This document shows positions 1 through 7,378 of a DNA stretch of 18,796 bases, piece by piece. A program made the translations under genes and the position numbers. Origin of the DNA: Arthrobacter sp. (GTDB taxonomy: Bacteria; Actinomycetota; Actinomycetes; Actinomycetales; Micrococcaceae); NCBI GenBank assembly GCA_030146405.1, contig JASLBS010000040.1, positions 1 through 18,796 of the forward strand, written 5' to 3'. Every line of letters starts with the position of its first letter. Positions within the stretch are counted from its first letter, which is position 1. The notes under the pieces are model-generated. The model made no database searches, had not been told where the DNA came from, and was given only the letters and a program-made list of their open reading frames with translations.

Positions 1-11
1 TCCTGCCGGGT

Positions 12-34
12 GGGCTGGCTATGGACTTCAGCCC
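12..34 (-). terminator. Weak hairpin after the DUF3145 gene
   Basis: Six-base arms GGGCTG (12-17) and CAGCCC (29-34) flank an 11-base loop, 26 bases past the stop codon of the minus-strand DUF3145 gene. There is no T tract, so if it terminates transcription it is not a classical intrinsic terminator. The position is the main support. Confidence 0.25.
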
Positions 35-59
35 GGCCCTGTCGAGTCTTCGGAGACCG

Positions 60-563
60 TCAGCCGACCTGGTGGAGCCAGCGCACCGGAGCGCCCTCGG
101 CCGCGTGGCGGAAGGGCTCCAGCTCCTCGTCCCAGGACTCCCCGAGTGCGAGGGAGAGTTCATGGTAGACGGCGGCAGGATCGCCGGCGCCCGCCTCGTA
201 GGCGTACCGGATCCGGTCCTCGGTCACCATGATGTTGCCGTGGACGTCCGTCGTGGCGTGGAAGATCCCGAGCTCCGGAGTGTGCGACCAGCGGCCGCCG
301 TCGGCGCCCGGGCTCTGCTCCTCGGTGACCTCGTAGCGGAGGTGCGCCCAGCCGCGCAGGGCGGACGCGAGCTGCGATCCGGAGCCCTGCGGGCCCACCC
401 ATGAGAGCTCGGCGCGCAGCATTCCGGGCGCGGCGGGCTGCGCTGTCCACTCCATGTCGATGCGCTTGTCCAGGACAGAGCCGATAGCCCATTCGACATG
501 AGGGCACAACGCAGTAGGGGCCGAGTGCACGTACAAGACACCGCGCGCCATCACAACAGACAT
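60..563 (-). CDS. DUF3145 family protein
   Basis: This encodes a 167-residue protein recognised as the actinobacterial DUF3145 family by its start (MSVVMARGVLYVHSAP) and the conserved segment around ALCPHVEWAIGSVL. The family has no established biochemical role; from memory it often sits beside the fatty-acid synthesis genes (fabD-fabH-acpP-fabF) in actinobacteria, which I cannot check because the window ends here. It has no signal peptide or membrane segment and should be cytosolic. The reading frame is open upstream to 668, but I chose the ATG at 563 because GGAGGA lies just upstream with good spacing and homologues begin at this residue. It follows the broken xerC on the same strand after a 249-base gap, so it probably has its own promoter in that gap. 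Confidence 0.85.
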   Translation of the reverse strand: MSVVMARGVLYVHSAPTALCPHVEWAIGSVLDKRIDMEWTAQPAAPGMLRAELSWVGPQGSGSQLASALRGWAHLRYEVTEEQSPGADGGRWSHTPELGIFHATTDVHGNIMVTEDRIRYAYEAGAGDPAAVYHELSLALGESWDEELEPFRHAAEGAPVRWLHQVG

Positions 564-812
564 TCCATCCTCCATAGCTGTAGGTGCGTCTTCCCCAACG
601 ACCTTCAACGGATGATCAATCTGATTCGGATGTGCGAGAGCTTTCCGAGACCCACCCACATGTACCATGCAGGTTCACTTTGACTACTGCTCATTGTGCA
701 TGAGAAGCGTGAATTGCGCCACTGCGGTCGCCTGTAGGTCGTGCTCGGCCCAGCGATCGGCTGTTCGACCCGTCCCGGCTCCGCCCGGATGGGTTACTGC
801 TGAGTGCGAGGT

Positions 813-1446
813 TCATGCCCGGGGGTGGGCTTGGACATAGCCGCGCCGGAGCCGATCGGCGGACACCTGCGTGTAGAGCTGCGTGGTGGCAAGGCTGGAG
901 TGACCGAGCAGTTCCTGGACGGAGCGCAGGGCTGCTCCACCGTCGAGCAGGTGCGTCGCGGCGCTGTGCCGCAGGGAATGGGGGCCACGGGCCGCGGTAT
1001 CACCGAGAGCATCCAGGAGATCCTTGACCTGGGTCCGGACTGCGCGCTGGTCGACGCGTCCGCCGTGCCTACCGAGGAACAGCGCCGGTCCGCTTGCTCC
1101 GTTCACGCACTGTGGGCGGCCGCGACGCAGCGAGTCGTCCAGAGCCTGGGGTGCGGGTACGCCGTAGGCAACGGTCCATTCCTTCGAGCCCTTCCCGAGT
1201 ACCTGTACGGTACGCCGCTCGGTGTCGAGGTCATCGATGTCGATACGGACGAGCTCCCCACACGGACCCCGGTTCCGTACAGGAGTTCTACCAGGGCTCG
1301 GCGCTGCAGGTTCGCAGGGTCACCTCCGCTTCCAGGGCCGTGCTCCCATCCGATGCAGCGTCCTCGGCCCTCCCGTATCCCCGACCAGGGCCCAGCCTCC
1401 ACTGCTCGATGGTCAGGGCGCCCAGCCTCGGATGCTCCTTCGAGGG
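813..1446 (-). pseudogene. xerC: Decayed tyrosine recombinase (xerC remnant)
   Basis: The 3' part encodes the catalytic domain of a XerC-type tyrosine recombinase. It keeps HSLRHS with the HxxR residues, the LGHSS histidine and the nucleophilic Tyr in TTQLYT, ending in AHPRA. Upstream, the segment with the first catalytic Arg (LVELLYGTGVRVG) is in a different frame from its continuation (ELVRIDIDDLD). One missing G in the run of C at 1256-1259 (plus strand) accounts for this. A second one-base loss near 1318-1327 is likely, joining a RAEDAAS...ALEAE segment to GDPANLQRR. The conserved KER after the GKG lysine loop reads KEW. Nearly all the N-terminal SAM-like core-binding domain is missing, because the ogt-like gene ends at 1494. 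A normal XerC is about 300 residues, so a sequencing error at one position would not restore it. This slot downstream of dprA is the usual place of xerC in relatives. Confidence 0.8.
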
Positions 1447-1493
1447 GCGGGCGGCGCGCCGGACCCGATGGCTATCTTGTCACTGCGGTGCGT

Positions 1494-2072
1494 TCACTCC
1501 GCCTCGAGGAGAAGTAAGGATTCCTTGGCGTCAGCACCGGCGGCATAGCCGACAACGCCGCCCGAACTCGAGATCACCCGATGTCCGGGTACCAGGATGG
1601 AGAGCGGATTGGCTCGAACCGCCGCACCGATGGCCCTACCCATCCGTGGATTGCCGAGCTGCGTCGCGATGTCCCGATAACTGCGGCGCTCCCCGTAGGG
1701 AATGGTGGAAAGTGCGGACCACACGCGGAGTTGAAACGGTGTTCCGACCGGTGCAATCGGTAGGTCGAAAGCCCGTCGCGACCCTCCGAAGTACTCCTCC
1801 AGCTGGAGCCTGGCCCGGCGCAGAAGATCGTCGATCGGAGCCGCGACGCAGGAAGGCCCGGTCCCCATCGATTCCTGCATCCGCCGATCAACCGCAGGAA
1901 GGACGTCGACCGCTGTGCCCAGGAGGAGGGGTTTCGGGGGCGGGTCGTGGTCCTCGTGATAGACCCCGACCACCGCTCGTTCGGTGACGACGACGAGCAG
2001 TGGTCCCAGCGGTGACGGAGCGGTTACAGAGAAACGGTTTCCCGCACCCTGATCCTCATCGATCGTGTTCAT
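1494..2072 (-). CDS. Ogt/AGT-like protein lacking the catalytic cysteine
   Basis: This is a 192-residue homologue of O6-alkylguanine-DNA alkyltransferase, with an N-terminal domain (about 1-105) and the complete DNA-binding domain (about 108-190). Visible family features are GTPFQLRVWSAL, the helix-turn-helix segment SYRDIATQLG with Tyr132, the probable arginine finger Arg146, Asn155 of the NP pair, His164, Tyr176 and Glu190. The acceptor motif PCHRV reads PGHRV: Gly163, codon GGA, at 1584-1586 of the plus strand. The only cysteine (Cys75) lies in the linker. It therefore cannot work by the standard suicide transfer. Alkyltransferase-like (ATL) proteins have Trp or Ala here and act as lesion sensors, so such a role is possible but inferred. 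I chose the ATG at 2072 over the one at 2096 because AAGGAG lies seven bases upstream. It starts 76 bases after dprA with no clear terminator between, so co-transcription is likely. Confidence 0.85.
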   Translation of the reverse strand: MNTIDEDQGAGNRFSVTAPSPLGPLLVVVTERAVVGVYHEDHDPPPKPLLLGTAVDVLPAVDRRMQESMGTGPSCVAAPIDDLLRRARLQLEEYFGGSRRAFDLPIAPVGTPFQLRVWSALSTIPYGERRSYRDIATQLGNPRMGRAIGAAVRANPLSILVPGHRVISSSGGVVGYAAGADAKESLLLLEAE

Positions 2073-2148
2073 CCTTGTTCTCCTTCTCCACGTCATCCGC
2101 TTCCACGTCGTTCTTCCTCGGGGAGGGCACGCTACCCGTCATCCCCTG

Positions 2149-3366
2149 TCAGCTCTTCCGGCGGCGCCACCCCTCCCCCGTCCTCGTTGCAAGTCCCGCC
2201 AGTTCCAGTCGGGCCAGCCCGGCGATCACGTCGCGGACGGACAGCCCCGCCACTGTCGCCAGCTTGTCCACGGATGTCGGTGATCGAACCGGTAGGCCGT
2301 CGAGCACCAGAAGGTCGGGCACGAGGAGTCCGTCATGATCACGGGCGGGTGCCGTGTTGTCGAGGGTGGGCTCAGTGGTTCCCCTTGCCCCCAGAGGACC
2401 CGCGAGTTCCGCGACCTCAGCCGCATCGGTGACGCACACCGCCGTTCCGTCCCGGAGAAGGCGGTGGCACCCCGCGGAGTTCGCCGAATGAACGGATCCT
2501 GGTACCGCGCCCACCGGCCGGCTCAGCCCTGCCGCATGATGCGCCGTGTTCAGGGCGCCCGATCTCCATCGCGCCTCCACCACCACCGTCACCGCGCTCA
2601 AGGCGGCGATGAGGCGGTTCCGCTGGAGGAATCTCCACCGTGTCGGCGAGCTACCCGGAGGCACCTCGGAGATGAGCAGACCTCGATCAGCGATGGTTCG
2701 GAGGAGGTCTTCATTCCCGGCCGGGTAATAGCGGTCCACGCCGTTGGCCAGGACGGCGACGGTGGGCGGAAGCTGGTCTCTGTCGCTGCTCGCGAGAGCC
2801 GCTCGGTGGGCCTGCGCATCGATACCGTAAGCACCTCCCGACACCACGCTGTAGCCGCGGTTCGTCATACCCGAGGCCAGATCGGCGGTGACCGCGGAGC
2901 CGTACGCGGTACTGTCCCGTGACCCGACGATCGCGGCGAGTCGTCCTGCTTCCGGTATGCGGTACTTACCCCGCACCCAGAGGCACAGGGGCGCGGCGGC
3001 CTGTAGATCGTCCAGTGTTGCGGGCCATTCCTCGGAATCCGGCACCACGAGGTGCCCGCCGAGACGGGACAGGGTGTCCAGATCACGCTCGGGGGCAAGA
3101 TCGGAGCAACGCGGGCCCCAGCGTTCCTTCCCCTCGGCCAGGAGGTTGCGTCCTCCATCCTCGACCCCAAGGTACTCGTTGAGCTGTGCCGTGACGTCCT
3201 TTCCCGCGGAAAGTTCACCGAGGGCGATCCGCAGGGCATCGACGGGTCCCACCACGGCCACCAGACCCAGTCCTACGGTGTCCGACGGCTCGAAGAGCCG
3301 CGAGAGGGCTGCACGCGCCCGAGTGGCTGCGCTGTAGGAAGTGCGTGCGCTGTAGGAGGCGCTCAT
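2149..3366 (-). CDS. dprA: DNA-processing protein DprA
   Basis: DprA (Smf) binds incoming single-stranded DNA and loads RecA during transformation and recombination. The 405-residue product has the Rossmann-like core with GSRDSTAYG (148-156), SGGAYGID (177-184), YYPAGN (213-218), the SEVPPG...RNRLIA segment (233-254) and a VVEA...SGALNTA stretch (262-275). A C-terminal winged-helix region follows at about 355-400 (SPTSVDKLATVAGLS). The ATG at 3366 overlaps the yifB stop by four bases (ATGA), and AGGAGAG lies upstream. The open frame continues to 3480 inside yifB, but the overlapping start fits homologues. Together with yifB and yraN it forms the DNA-uptake/recombination-linked group that is syntenic in many actinobacteria. 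Confidence 0.95.
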   Translation of the reverse strand: MSASYSARTSYSAATRARAALSRLFEPSDTVGLGLVAVVGPVDALRIALGELSAGKDVTAQLNEYLGVEDGGRNLLAEGKERWGPRCSDLAPERDLDTLSRLGGHLVVPDSEEWPATLDDLQAAAPLCLWVRGKYRIPEAGRLAAIVGSRDSTAYGSAVTADLASGMTNRGYSVVSGGAYGIDAQAHRAALASSDRDQLPPTVAVLANGVDRYYPAGNEDLLRTIADRGLLISEVPPGSSPTRWRFLQRNRLIAALSAVTVVVEARWRSGALNTAHHAAGLSRPVGAVPGSVHSANSAGCHRLLRDGTAVCVTDAAEVAELAGPLGARGTTEPTLDNTAPARDHDGLLVPDLLVLDGLPVRSPTSVDKLATVAGLSVRDVIAGLARLELAGLATRTGEGWRRRKS

Positions 3367-4898
3367 GCTGCCCTCTCCTGGAGCCGGAACCCGAGGGCAG
3401 TGACGACGTCGTCCGCTTCGGGGCGGCTCCTGCCCGCAAGATCGGAGATGGTCCAAGCAACCCGGAGAACCCTGTCCCACCCCCGAGCACTGACCAGGTT
3501 CCGGTCGAGTGCCTGGTCGAGGGAAGCCGTGACCGTTCGTGGGAGTCCCAGGTCACCGCGCAGTACCCGGCCCTGCACCTCGGAGTTGGTCGCGTAGTTC
3601 CAGCGCCGCAGCCGTTCCCTCTGGGCCTTCCGTGCCTGTGCCACCCGGTGCGCCACCGTGGCGGAGGTCTCCGTGGGTTGCCCGCCGACGTAATCGATGA
3701 GGCCGACCCGCTGGACCGCGAGTTGCAGGTCGACCCGGTCGAGCAACGGCCCGGACAGACGATTGAAGTAGCGGCGCCGTTGCTGGGCCGTGCAGACGCA
3801 GTCGATCCCCTTGCCGGCGGCAAGGCCGCACGGGCACGGGTTGAGCGCCAGGACGAGCTGGAACCGGGCTGGGTACGACGCCGTACCGGAGGCCCGGTGC
3901 AGGATGAGCCGCCCACTCTCGAGAGGTTCACGCAGGGCCTCCAGGACGCGGCGCTCGTACTCGGGCGCTTCGTCGAGGAACAGGATCCCCCGGTGCGCCC
4001 TCGACGCTGCCCCGGGCCGGGGAATGCCGCTCCCTCCCCCGATGATGGAAGCCGGAGTCGCCGTGTGGTGAGGACTCTCGAACGGGGGTTTGCGGACCAG
4101 CTCGGTGCAGTGGCGATCACCGCTGAGGCTGTGGACAGCCGTGACTTCCATGGCCTCCTCGTCCTCGAGGTCGGGCAGGATCCCGGGGAGCCGCTCCGCG
4201 AGCATGGTCTTCCCCGCCCCAGGAGGCCCGACCATCAGGAGGTGATGTGCGCCCGCCGCGGCGACCTCGAGGGCGAACCGCGCTTCGTATTGACCTGCGA
4301 TGTCGGACAGATCGCGGAGGGGTCCTGCCCGGCCCGGCTGCGGAGCCGGGTTCTGCCGTGGTCCCGGCTCGGGTAGCTTCAGCACGGCTTCGTCCGCTCC
4401 GAACGCCAGGGCCACCTCTGCCAGCGTCCGGAAGGAGCGCACCTCCGCCGCGGGGACGAGGGCCGCCTCGGAGCCGTTCTCCTCGGCCACGACGAACCGC
4501 TGATGCCCGGCCCCCACCGCTGCCATGACGGCGGGCAGCACACCCCGTACGGGCCTGAGTTGCCCGTCGAGCCCGAGTTCCGCGATGAACACCGTGGTGC
4601 CGCAGTCACGGACGTCTCCGGCTGCAGCGAGGGCGGACATGACGATGGCGAGGTCGAAGGCCGAGCCACGTTTGGGCAGTGATGCCGGGATCAGGTTGAC
4701 CGTGATCTTCCTGCGGCTGAGTGGCACTCCCGCGTTCCTGGCGGCGGCCCTGATCCGGTCCTTCGCTTCGTTGAGCGAGGCATCGGGCAGGCCGAGCAGG
4801 ACGAAGGCCGGCAGTGTCTGCCCGATGTCGGCTTCCACCTCGACGACGTGCCCGTTCATCCCCACCAGTGACACCGCATACGTTCGGCCCAGCGCCAT
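3363..4898 (-). CDS. YifB/ComM-family Mg-chelatase-like AAA+ ATPase
   Basis: This 511-residue AAA+ ATPase matches the usual length of the YifB family; the proteobacterial member ComM is a helicase that promotes branch migration in natural transformation. It has an N-terminal Lon-protease-like fold region (about 1-165, with VEADIG and LLGLPDASLNEAKDR), Walker A GPPGAGKT (224-231), Walker B GILFLDE (304-310) and the NPCPCG segment (353-358) typical of Mg-chelatase-like proteins. The ATG at 4898 shares one base with the yraN stop (TGATG), which indicates translational coupling. Longer frames reaching 5165 run through yraN and are rejected. The 3' end overlaps dprA by four bases. The exact role in actinobacteria is not established; a link to recombination is inferred from the dprA neighbour. 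Confidence 0.94.
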   Translation of the reverse strand: MALGRTYAVSLVGMNGHVVEVEADIGQTLPAFVLLGLPDASLNEAKDRIRAAARNAGVPLSRRKITVNLIPASLPKRGSAFDLAIVMSALAAAGDVRDCGTTVFIAELGLDGQLRPVRGVLPAVMAAVGAGHQRFVVAEENGSEAALVPAAEVRSFRTLAEVALAFGADEAVLKLPEPGPRQNPAPQPGRAGPLRDLSDIAGQYEARFALEVAAAGAHHLLMVGPPGAGKTMLAERLPGILPDLEDEEAMEVTAVHSLSGDRHCTELVRKPPFESPHHTATPASIIGGGSGIPRPGAASRAHRGILFLDEAPEYERRVLEALREPLESGRLILHRASGTASYPARFQLVLALNPCPCGLAAGKGIDCVCTAQQRRRYFNRLSGPLLDRVDLQLAVQRVGLIDYVGGQPTETSATVAHRVAQARKAQRERLRRWNYATNSEVQGRVLRGDLGLPRTVTASLDQALDRNLVSARGWDRVLRVAWTISDLAGRSRPEADDVVTALGFRLQERAA

Positions 4899-5254
4899 CA
4901 GATCACTGCCCGCACGTGCTCGATGCGCGGCGCACCGGAGCCGTCGTCCAGCACGCCGACGGCATCGATGCGGAATCCGCTGAACCGCAGGTTGTGCGCC
5001 CGCGCCCACTTGGAGGCCAGCAGGTACAACCGCTCCAGCTTGCCCGCCGTGATCGCCTCCAACGGCTGCCCGAAGTTGTCCGAGCTCCGCGTCTTGACCT
5101 CGACGATGACCAGCGTGGAACCATCCACCGCCACGAGGTCGATCTCCCCGGCGGGACACCGCCAATTGCGGTCCACGATCCTCAGGCCCGCCCGTTCCAG
5201 AAATTCAGCGGCCGTCGCTTCCCCGCGGCGGCCAAGTTGATCCTTTGCCAGCAT
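4898..5254 (-). CDS. YraN family (UPF0102) nuclease-fold protein
   Basis: This 118-residue protein matches UPF0102 in full length. The central segment has GEIDLVA (36-42) and VEVKTR (51-56), which place Glu37, Asp39, Glu52 and Lys54 in a PD-(D/E)XK-like nuclease arrangement. The family resembles Holliday-junction resolvases by fold, but its activity is not settled. The ATG at 5254 has a very strong ribosome binding site (AGGAGGTGA, about five bases away). The stop is fused with the yifB start. The gene begins 141 bases after DUF2469, so a promoter may lie in that gap, although I see no convincing hexamers. Confidence 0.92.
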   Translation of the reverse strand: MLAKDQLGRRGEATAAEFLERAGLRIVDRNWRCPAGEIDLVAVDGSTLVIVEVKTRSSDNFGQPLEAITAGKLERLYLLASKWARAHNLRFSGFRIDAVGVLDDGSGAPRIEHVRAVI

Positions 5255-5395
5255 GGCTTCACCTCCTCGTCCTACCCTCGGGCAGGGGACGAAGCGGTGA
5301 GGCGAAGGTCGTCGCTATGTGGACAAGCGCTCGTCAGGAGGGACTGTCAGGACGCAGACCGGGACTCGGCGTCGGTTGCCGTCTTCACCGGCAGG

Positions 5396-5719
5396 TCACC
5401 CCAGCGTGCCGTCCTTCGGGAGGGCGATGTCGTCCGTCTTGGACAGTTCCTCGACGTTGACGTCCTTGAAGGTGATGACCCGGACGTTCTTCACGAAGCG
5501 CGCGGACCGGTACACGTCCCACACCCAGGCGTCCTGCAGCGTCAGGTCGAAGTAGACCTCGCCGTCGGCCGATCGCGCCTGGAGATCGACATTGTTGGCC
5601 AGGTAGAAGCGCCGCTCCGTCTCCACCACGTAGCTGAAGAGCCCTACGACGTCCCGGTACTCCCGGTAGAGCTGCAGTTCCATGTCGGTTTCATAGTTCT
5701 CAAGATCCTCGGCACTCAT
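5396..5719 (-). CDS. DUF2469 family protein
   Basis: This 107-residue acidic protein is recognised as DUF2469 by its start MSAEDLENYETDMELQLYR and the central YVVETERRFYLANNVDL and DAWVWDVYR stretches. The family is confined mainly to actinobacteria and usually sits directly after rnhB; its function is unknown. No signal peptide or membrane segment is present. It begins seven bases after the rnhB stop. GGAGG (plus-strand 5731-5735) lies inside the end of rnhB, 11 bases before the ATG, so translation is probably coupled to rnhB. A small five-base-arm hairpin (5377-5393) overlaps the space just after its stop; I would not call it a terminator. Confidence 0.9.
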   Translation of the reverse strand: MSAEDLENYETDMELQLYREYRDVVGLFSYVVETERRFYLANNVDLQARSADGEVYFDLTLQDAWVWDVYRSARFVKNVRVITFKDVNVEELSKTDDIALPKDGTLG

Positions 5720-5726
5720 TCGCTAA

Positions 5727-6470
5727 TCATCCTCCACTTTGCACGGGTGGTATGTTCGGCCTGGTCGGGCTTCCCAGCCGCCAGGTCTTCCGGTGATGGT
5801 CGGTGGGCCCGGTACCCTGGAGAGCTGCACGGTGGCGCTCGGTCGCGTACCCCTTGTTGACGTCCCACCCGAAGGCAGGGTGCCCGGCGGCGAGTTCGAC
5901 CATGAGGGCGTCGCGTTCCACCTTCGCCAGGACGCTGGCCGCCGCGACGCTCAGGCACGTGAGGTCCGCCTTGATCCGGGTATGTACGGGCGCAGTGCAT
6001 CTTTCGGAGTGCAGGAGCGCCGTCCCGTGTCCATCGGCCTCGAAGAGGGCCTCGTGGGATGGGGTGCTGAGCCAGTCGTGGTTACCGTCGAGGATCACGG
6101 CGTCGGGCGTCACGACGTCGAGCACCGAGTTCCAGGCGCGGCTCCCGGCTGCACGCAGAGCGGCGATGAGCCCCACGGCGTCGATCTCCTCCGCGGAGGC
6201 ATGCCCGACGGCGGAGGCCACCGACCAGCGGCGGATCCGCGGGACAAGCGCCTCCCGTTCGGCCTGCTTCAGCAGTTTGCTGTCGCGGACGCCACGGAGG
6301 CCGCGGGGCGCTGCGAGGTCCACGACGACCATGCCGACCGATACCGGACCCGCGAGTGCCCCCCTACCCACCTCGTCGCACCCCGCGAGGTAGCGGTAGC
6401 CGCGGGAGGCGAGGGACTTCTCGAGCACCAGGTTCGGACCCGCCGAGCGTCGGGGGCGGGCTCCACTCAT
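5727..6470 (-). CDS. rnhB: Ribonuclease HII
   Basis: RNase HII cleaves the RNA strand of RNA/DNA hybrids and single ribonucleotides in DNA. The 247-residue product has the N-terminal acidic pair in GCDEVGRG (Asp32, Glu33), a third acidic residue in ILDGN (Asp128) and a fourth in IKADLTCLSVAAAS (Asp169), followed by LAKVERD. These are the expected catalytic and structural positions. The ATG at 6470 overlaps the stop of the preceding signal peptidase gene by four bases (ATGA), which fixes the start and indicates coupling; the frame open to 6569 is rejected. The C-terminal tail of about 20 residues after HRKTWRLGS is Pro/Gly rich and not conserved in the family. Confidence 0.94.
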   Translation of the reverse strand: MSGARPRRSAGPNLVLEKSLASRGYRYLAGCDEVGRGALAGPVSVGMVVVDLAAPRGLRGVRDSKLLKQAEREALVPRIRRWSVASAVGHASAEEIDAVGLIAALRAAGSRAWNSVLDVVTPDAVILDGNHDWLSTPSHEALFEADGHGTALLHSERCTAPVHTRIKADLTCLSVAAASVLAKVERDALMVELAAGHPAFGWDVNKGYATERHRAALQGTGPTDHHRKTWRLGSPTRPNIPPVQSGG

Positions 6471-7288
6471 GGGCCTGCAGGTGTACGCGCTTCGGCGGGC
6501 GCGGTGTCGGGCACGTTCTCGAACACCTCGGAGAAATTGTCGAGGAAGCCGAGACGGTTGAGCGGCCACGCGATGACCGCGGCCTTGCCCTCGATGTCGT
6601 CGATGTCCACGAAACCCTCTCCCGACCTCTCCTGGTTGGCCCGGGAGTCCGCCGACGCGTTGCGGTGGTCACCGAGCACCCAGACCCTGTCCTCGGGCAC
6701 GATGACGTCGAACGGGATGTCCGACGGGTTGGCGCCGGGGAACAGGTAGGGCTCCTCGAGGGGTTCGCCGTTGACTGTGATCCGGCCCTCTGCGTCGCAG
6801 CAGATCACGTGGTCGCCGGGGAGCCCGATCACGCGCTTGACCAGATGCTGCTGGGATTCGTCGGGAGCGAGGCCGATGAAGACGAGCGCCTCCCTGAACC
6901 AGCTCCGCCGCACCTCCGTCTGCGCGGGCAGCCACCCTGCGGTGTCCTCGAAGACGACGATGTCCCCGCGGTGGAGGTCGACCGGTTGAGGCACGAGCTG
7001 GTTGACGAAGATGCGGTCATCGACCTCGAGGGTCTGCTCCATCGAGCCGGAAGGGATGAAGAACGCACGGAACAAGAAGGTCTTGATGAGGAACGACAGC
7101 ACCAGGGCGATCACCACGATGGTGGCGATCTCCTTCAGCCATGCACCGAAGCCACTCCGGGAGCTCTTCCGATCGCGTCTCCGCTCCCCTGTCGCGGTGT
7201 CGCTGGGAGCCTCCGCGTCCGGCCCGGCTGCCTGCGCTGCAGAGCCCTGGGCTCCCGAGGGCGACTTCCTGCGGAAGCTCCGTGCCAT
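6467..7288 (-). CDS. lepB: Type I signal peptidase (downstream copy)
   Basis: This protein cleaves Sec and Tat signal peptides at the outer face of the membrane. The 273-residue product has a long charged, disordered N-terminus (1-50), one membrane segment (IATIVVIALVLSFLIKTFLF, 54-73), the nucleophile Ser82 in IPSGSM and the general base Lys151 in LVKRVIGLPGD. The box VLGDHRNASADSR is the conserved family segment near the C-terminus. I chose the ATG at 7288 because GAGGA lies upstream and the next start, at 7369, would reach into the gap before the paralogue. It overlaps rnhB by four bases. It is the second of two tandem signal peptidases; this arrangement between rplS and rnhB is known in actinobacteria, where copies differ in substrate preference. 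Confidence 0.93.
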   Translation of the reverse strand: MARSFRRKSPSGAQGSAAQAAGPDAEAPSDTATGERRRDRKSSRSGFGAWLKEIATIVVIALVLSFLIKTFLFRAFFIPSGSMEQTLEVDDRIFVNQLVPQPVDLHRGDIVVFEDTAGWLPAQTEVRRSWFREALVFIGLAPDESQQHLVKRVIGLPGDHVICCDAEGRITVNGEPLEEPYLFPGANPSDIPFDVIVPEDRVWVLGDHRNASADSRANQERSGEGFVDIDDIEGKAAVIAWPLNRLGFLDNFSEVFENVPDTAPAEARTPAGP

Positions 7289-7378
7289 GTGCTGGTGTCC
7301 TCTGTGATCGTGAGACCCGGTGGCCGGCCGCCGGGTGGTGCTGCAGGTGCGATGCCGGTACCGCTTCACCCGGTCGGG

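Noticed and set aside
813..1259. Programmed frameshifting to make an intact XerC
   Set aside because: There is no slippery heptamer with a downstream structure, the Arg-to-Trp change and missing N-terminal domain remain, and at least two shifts would be needed.
804..1517. Plus-strand 237-codon open frame across the xerC remnant
   Set aside because: The minus strand clearly carries recombinase motifs in successive frames; the plus-strand product has none.
4899..5165. Longer yifB reaching 5165
   Set aside because: The added 89 residues are read out of frame through yraN; the TGATG junction with yraN gives the normal 511-residue protein.
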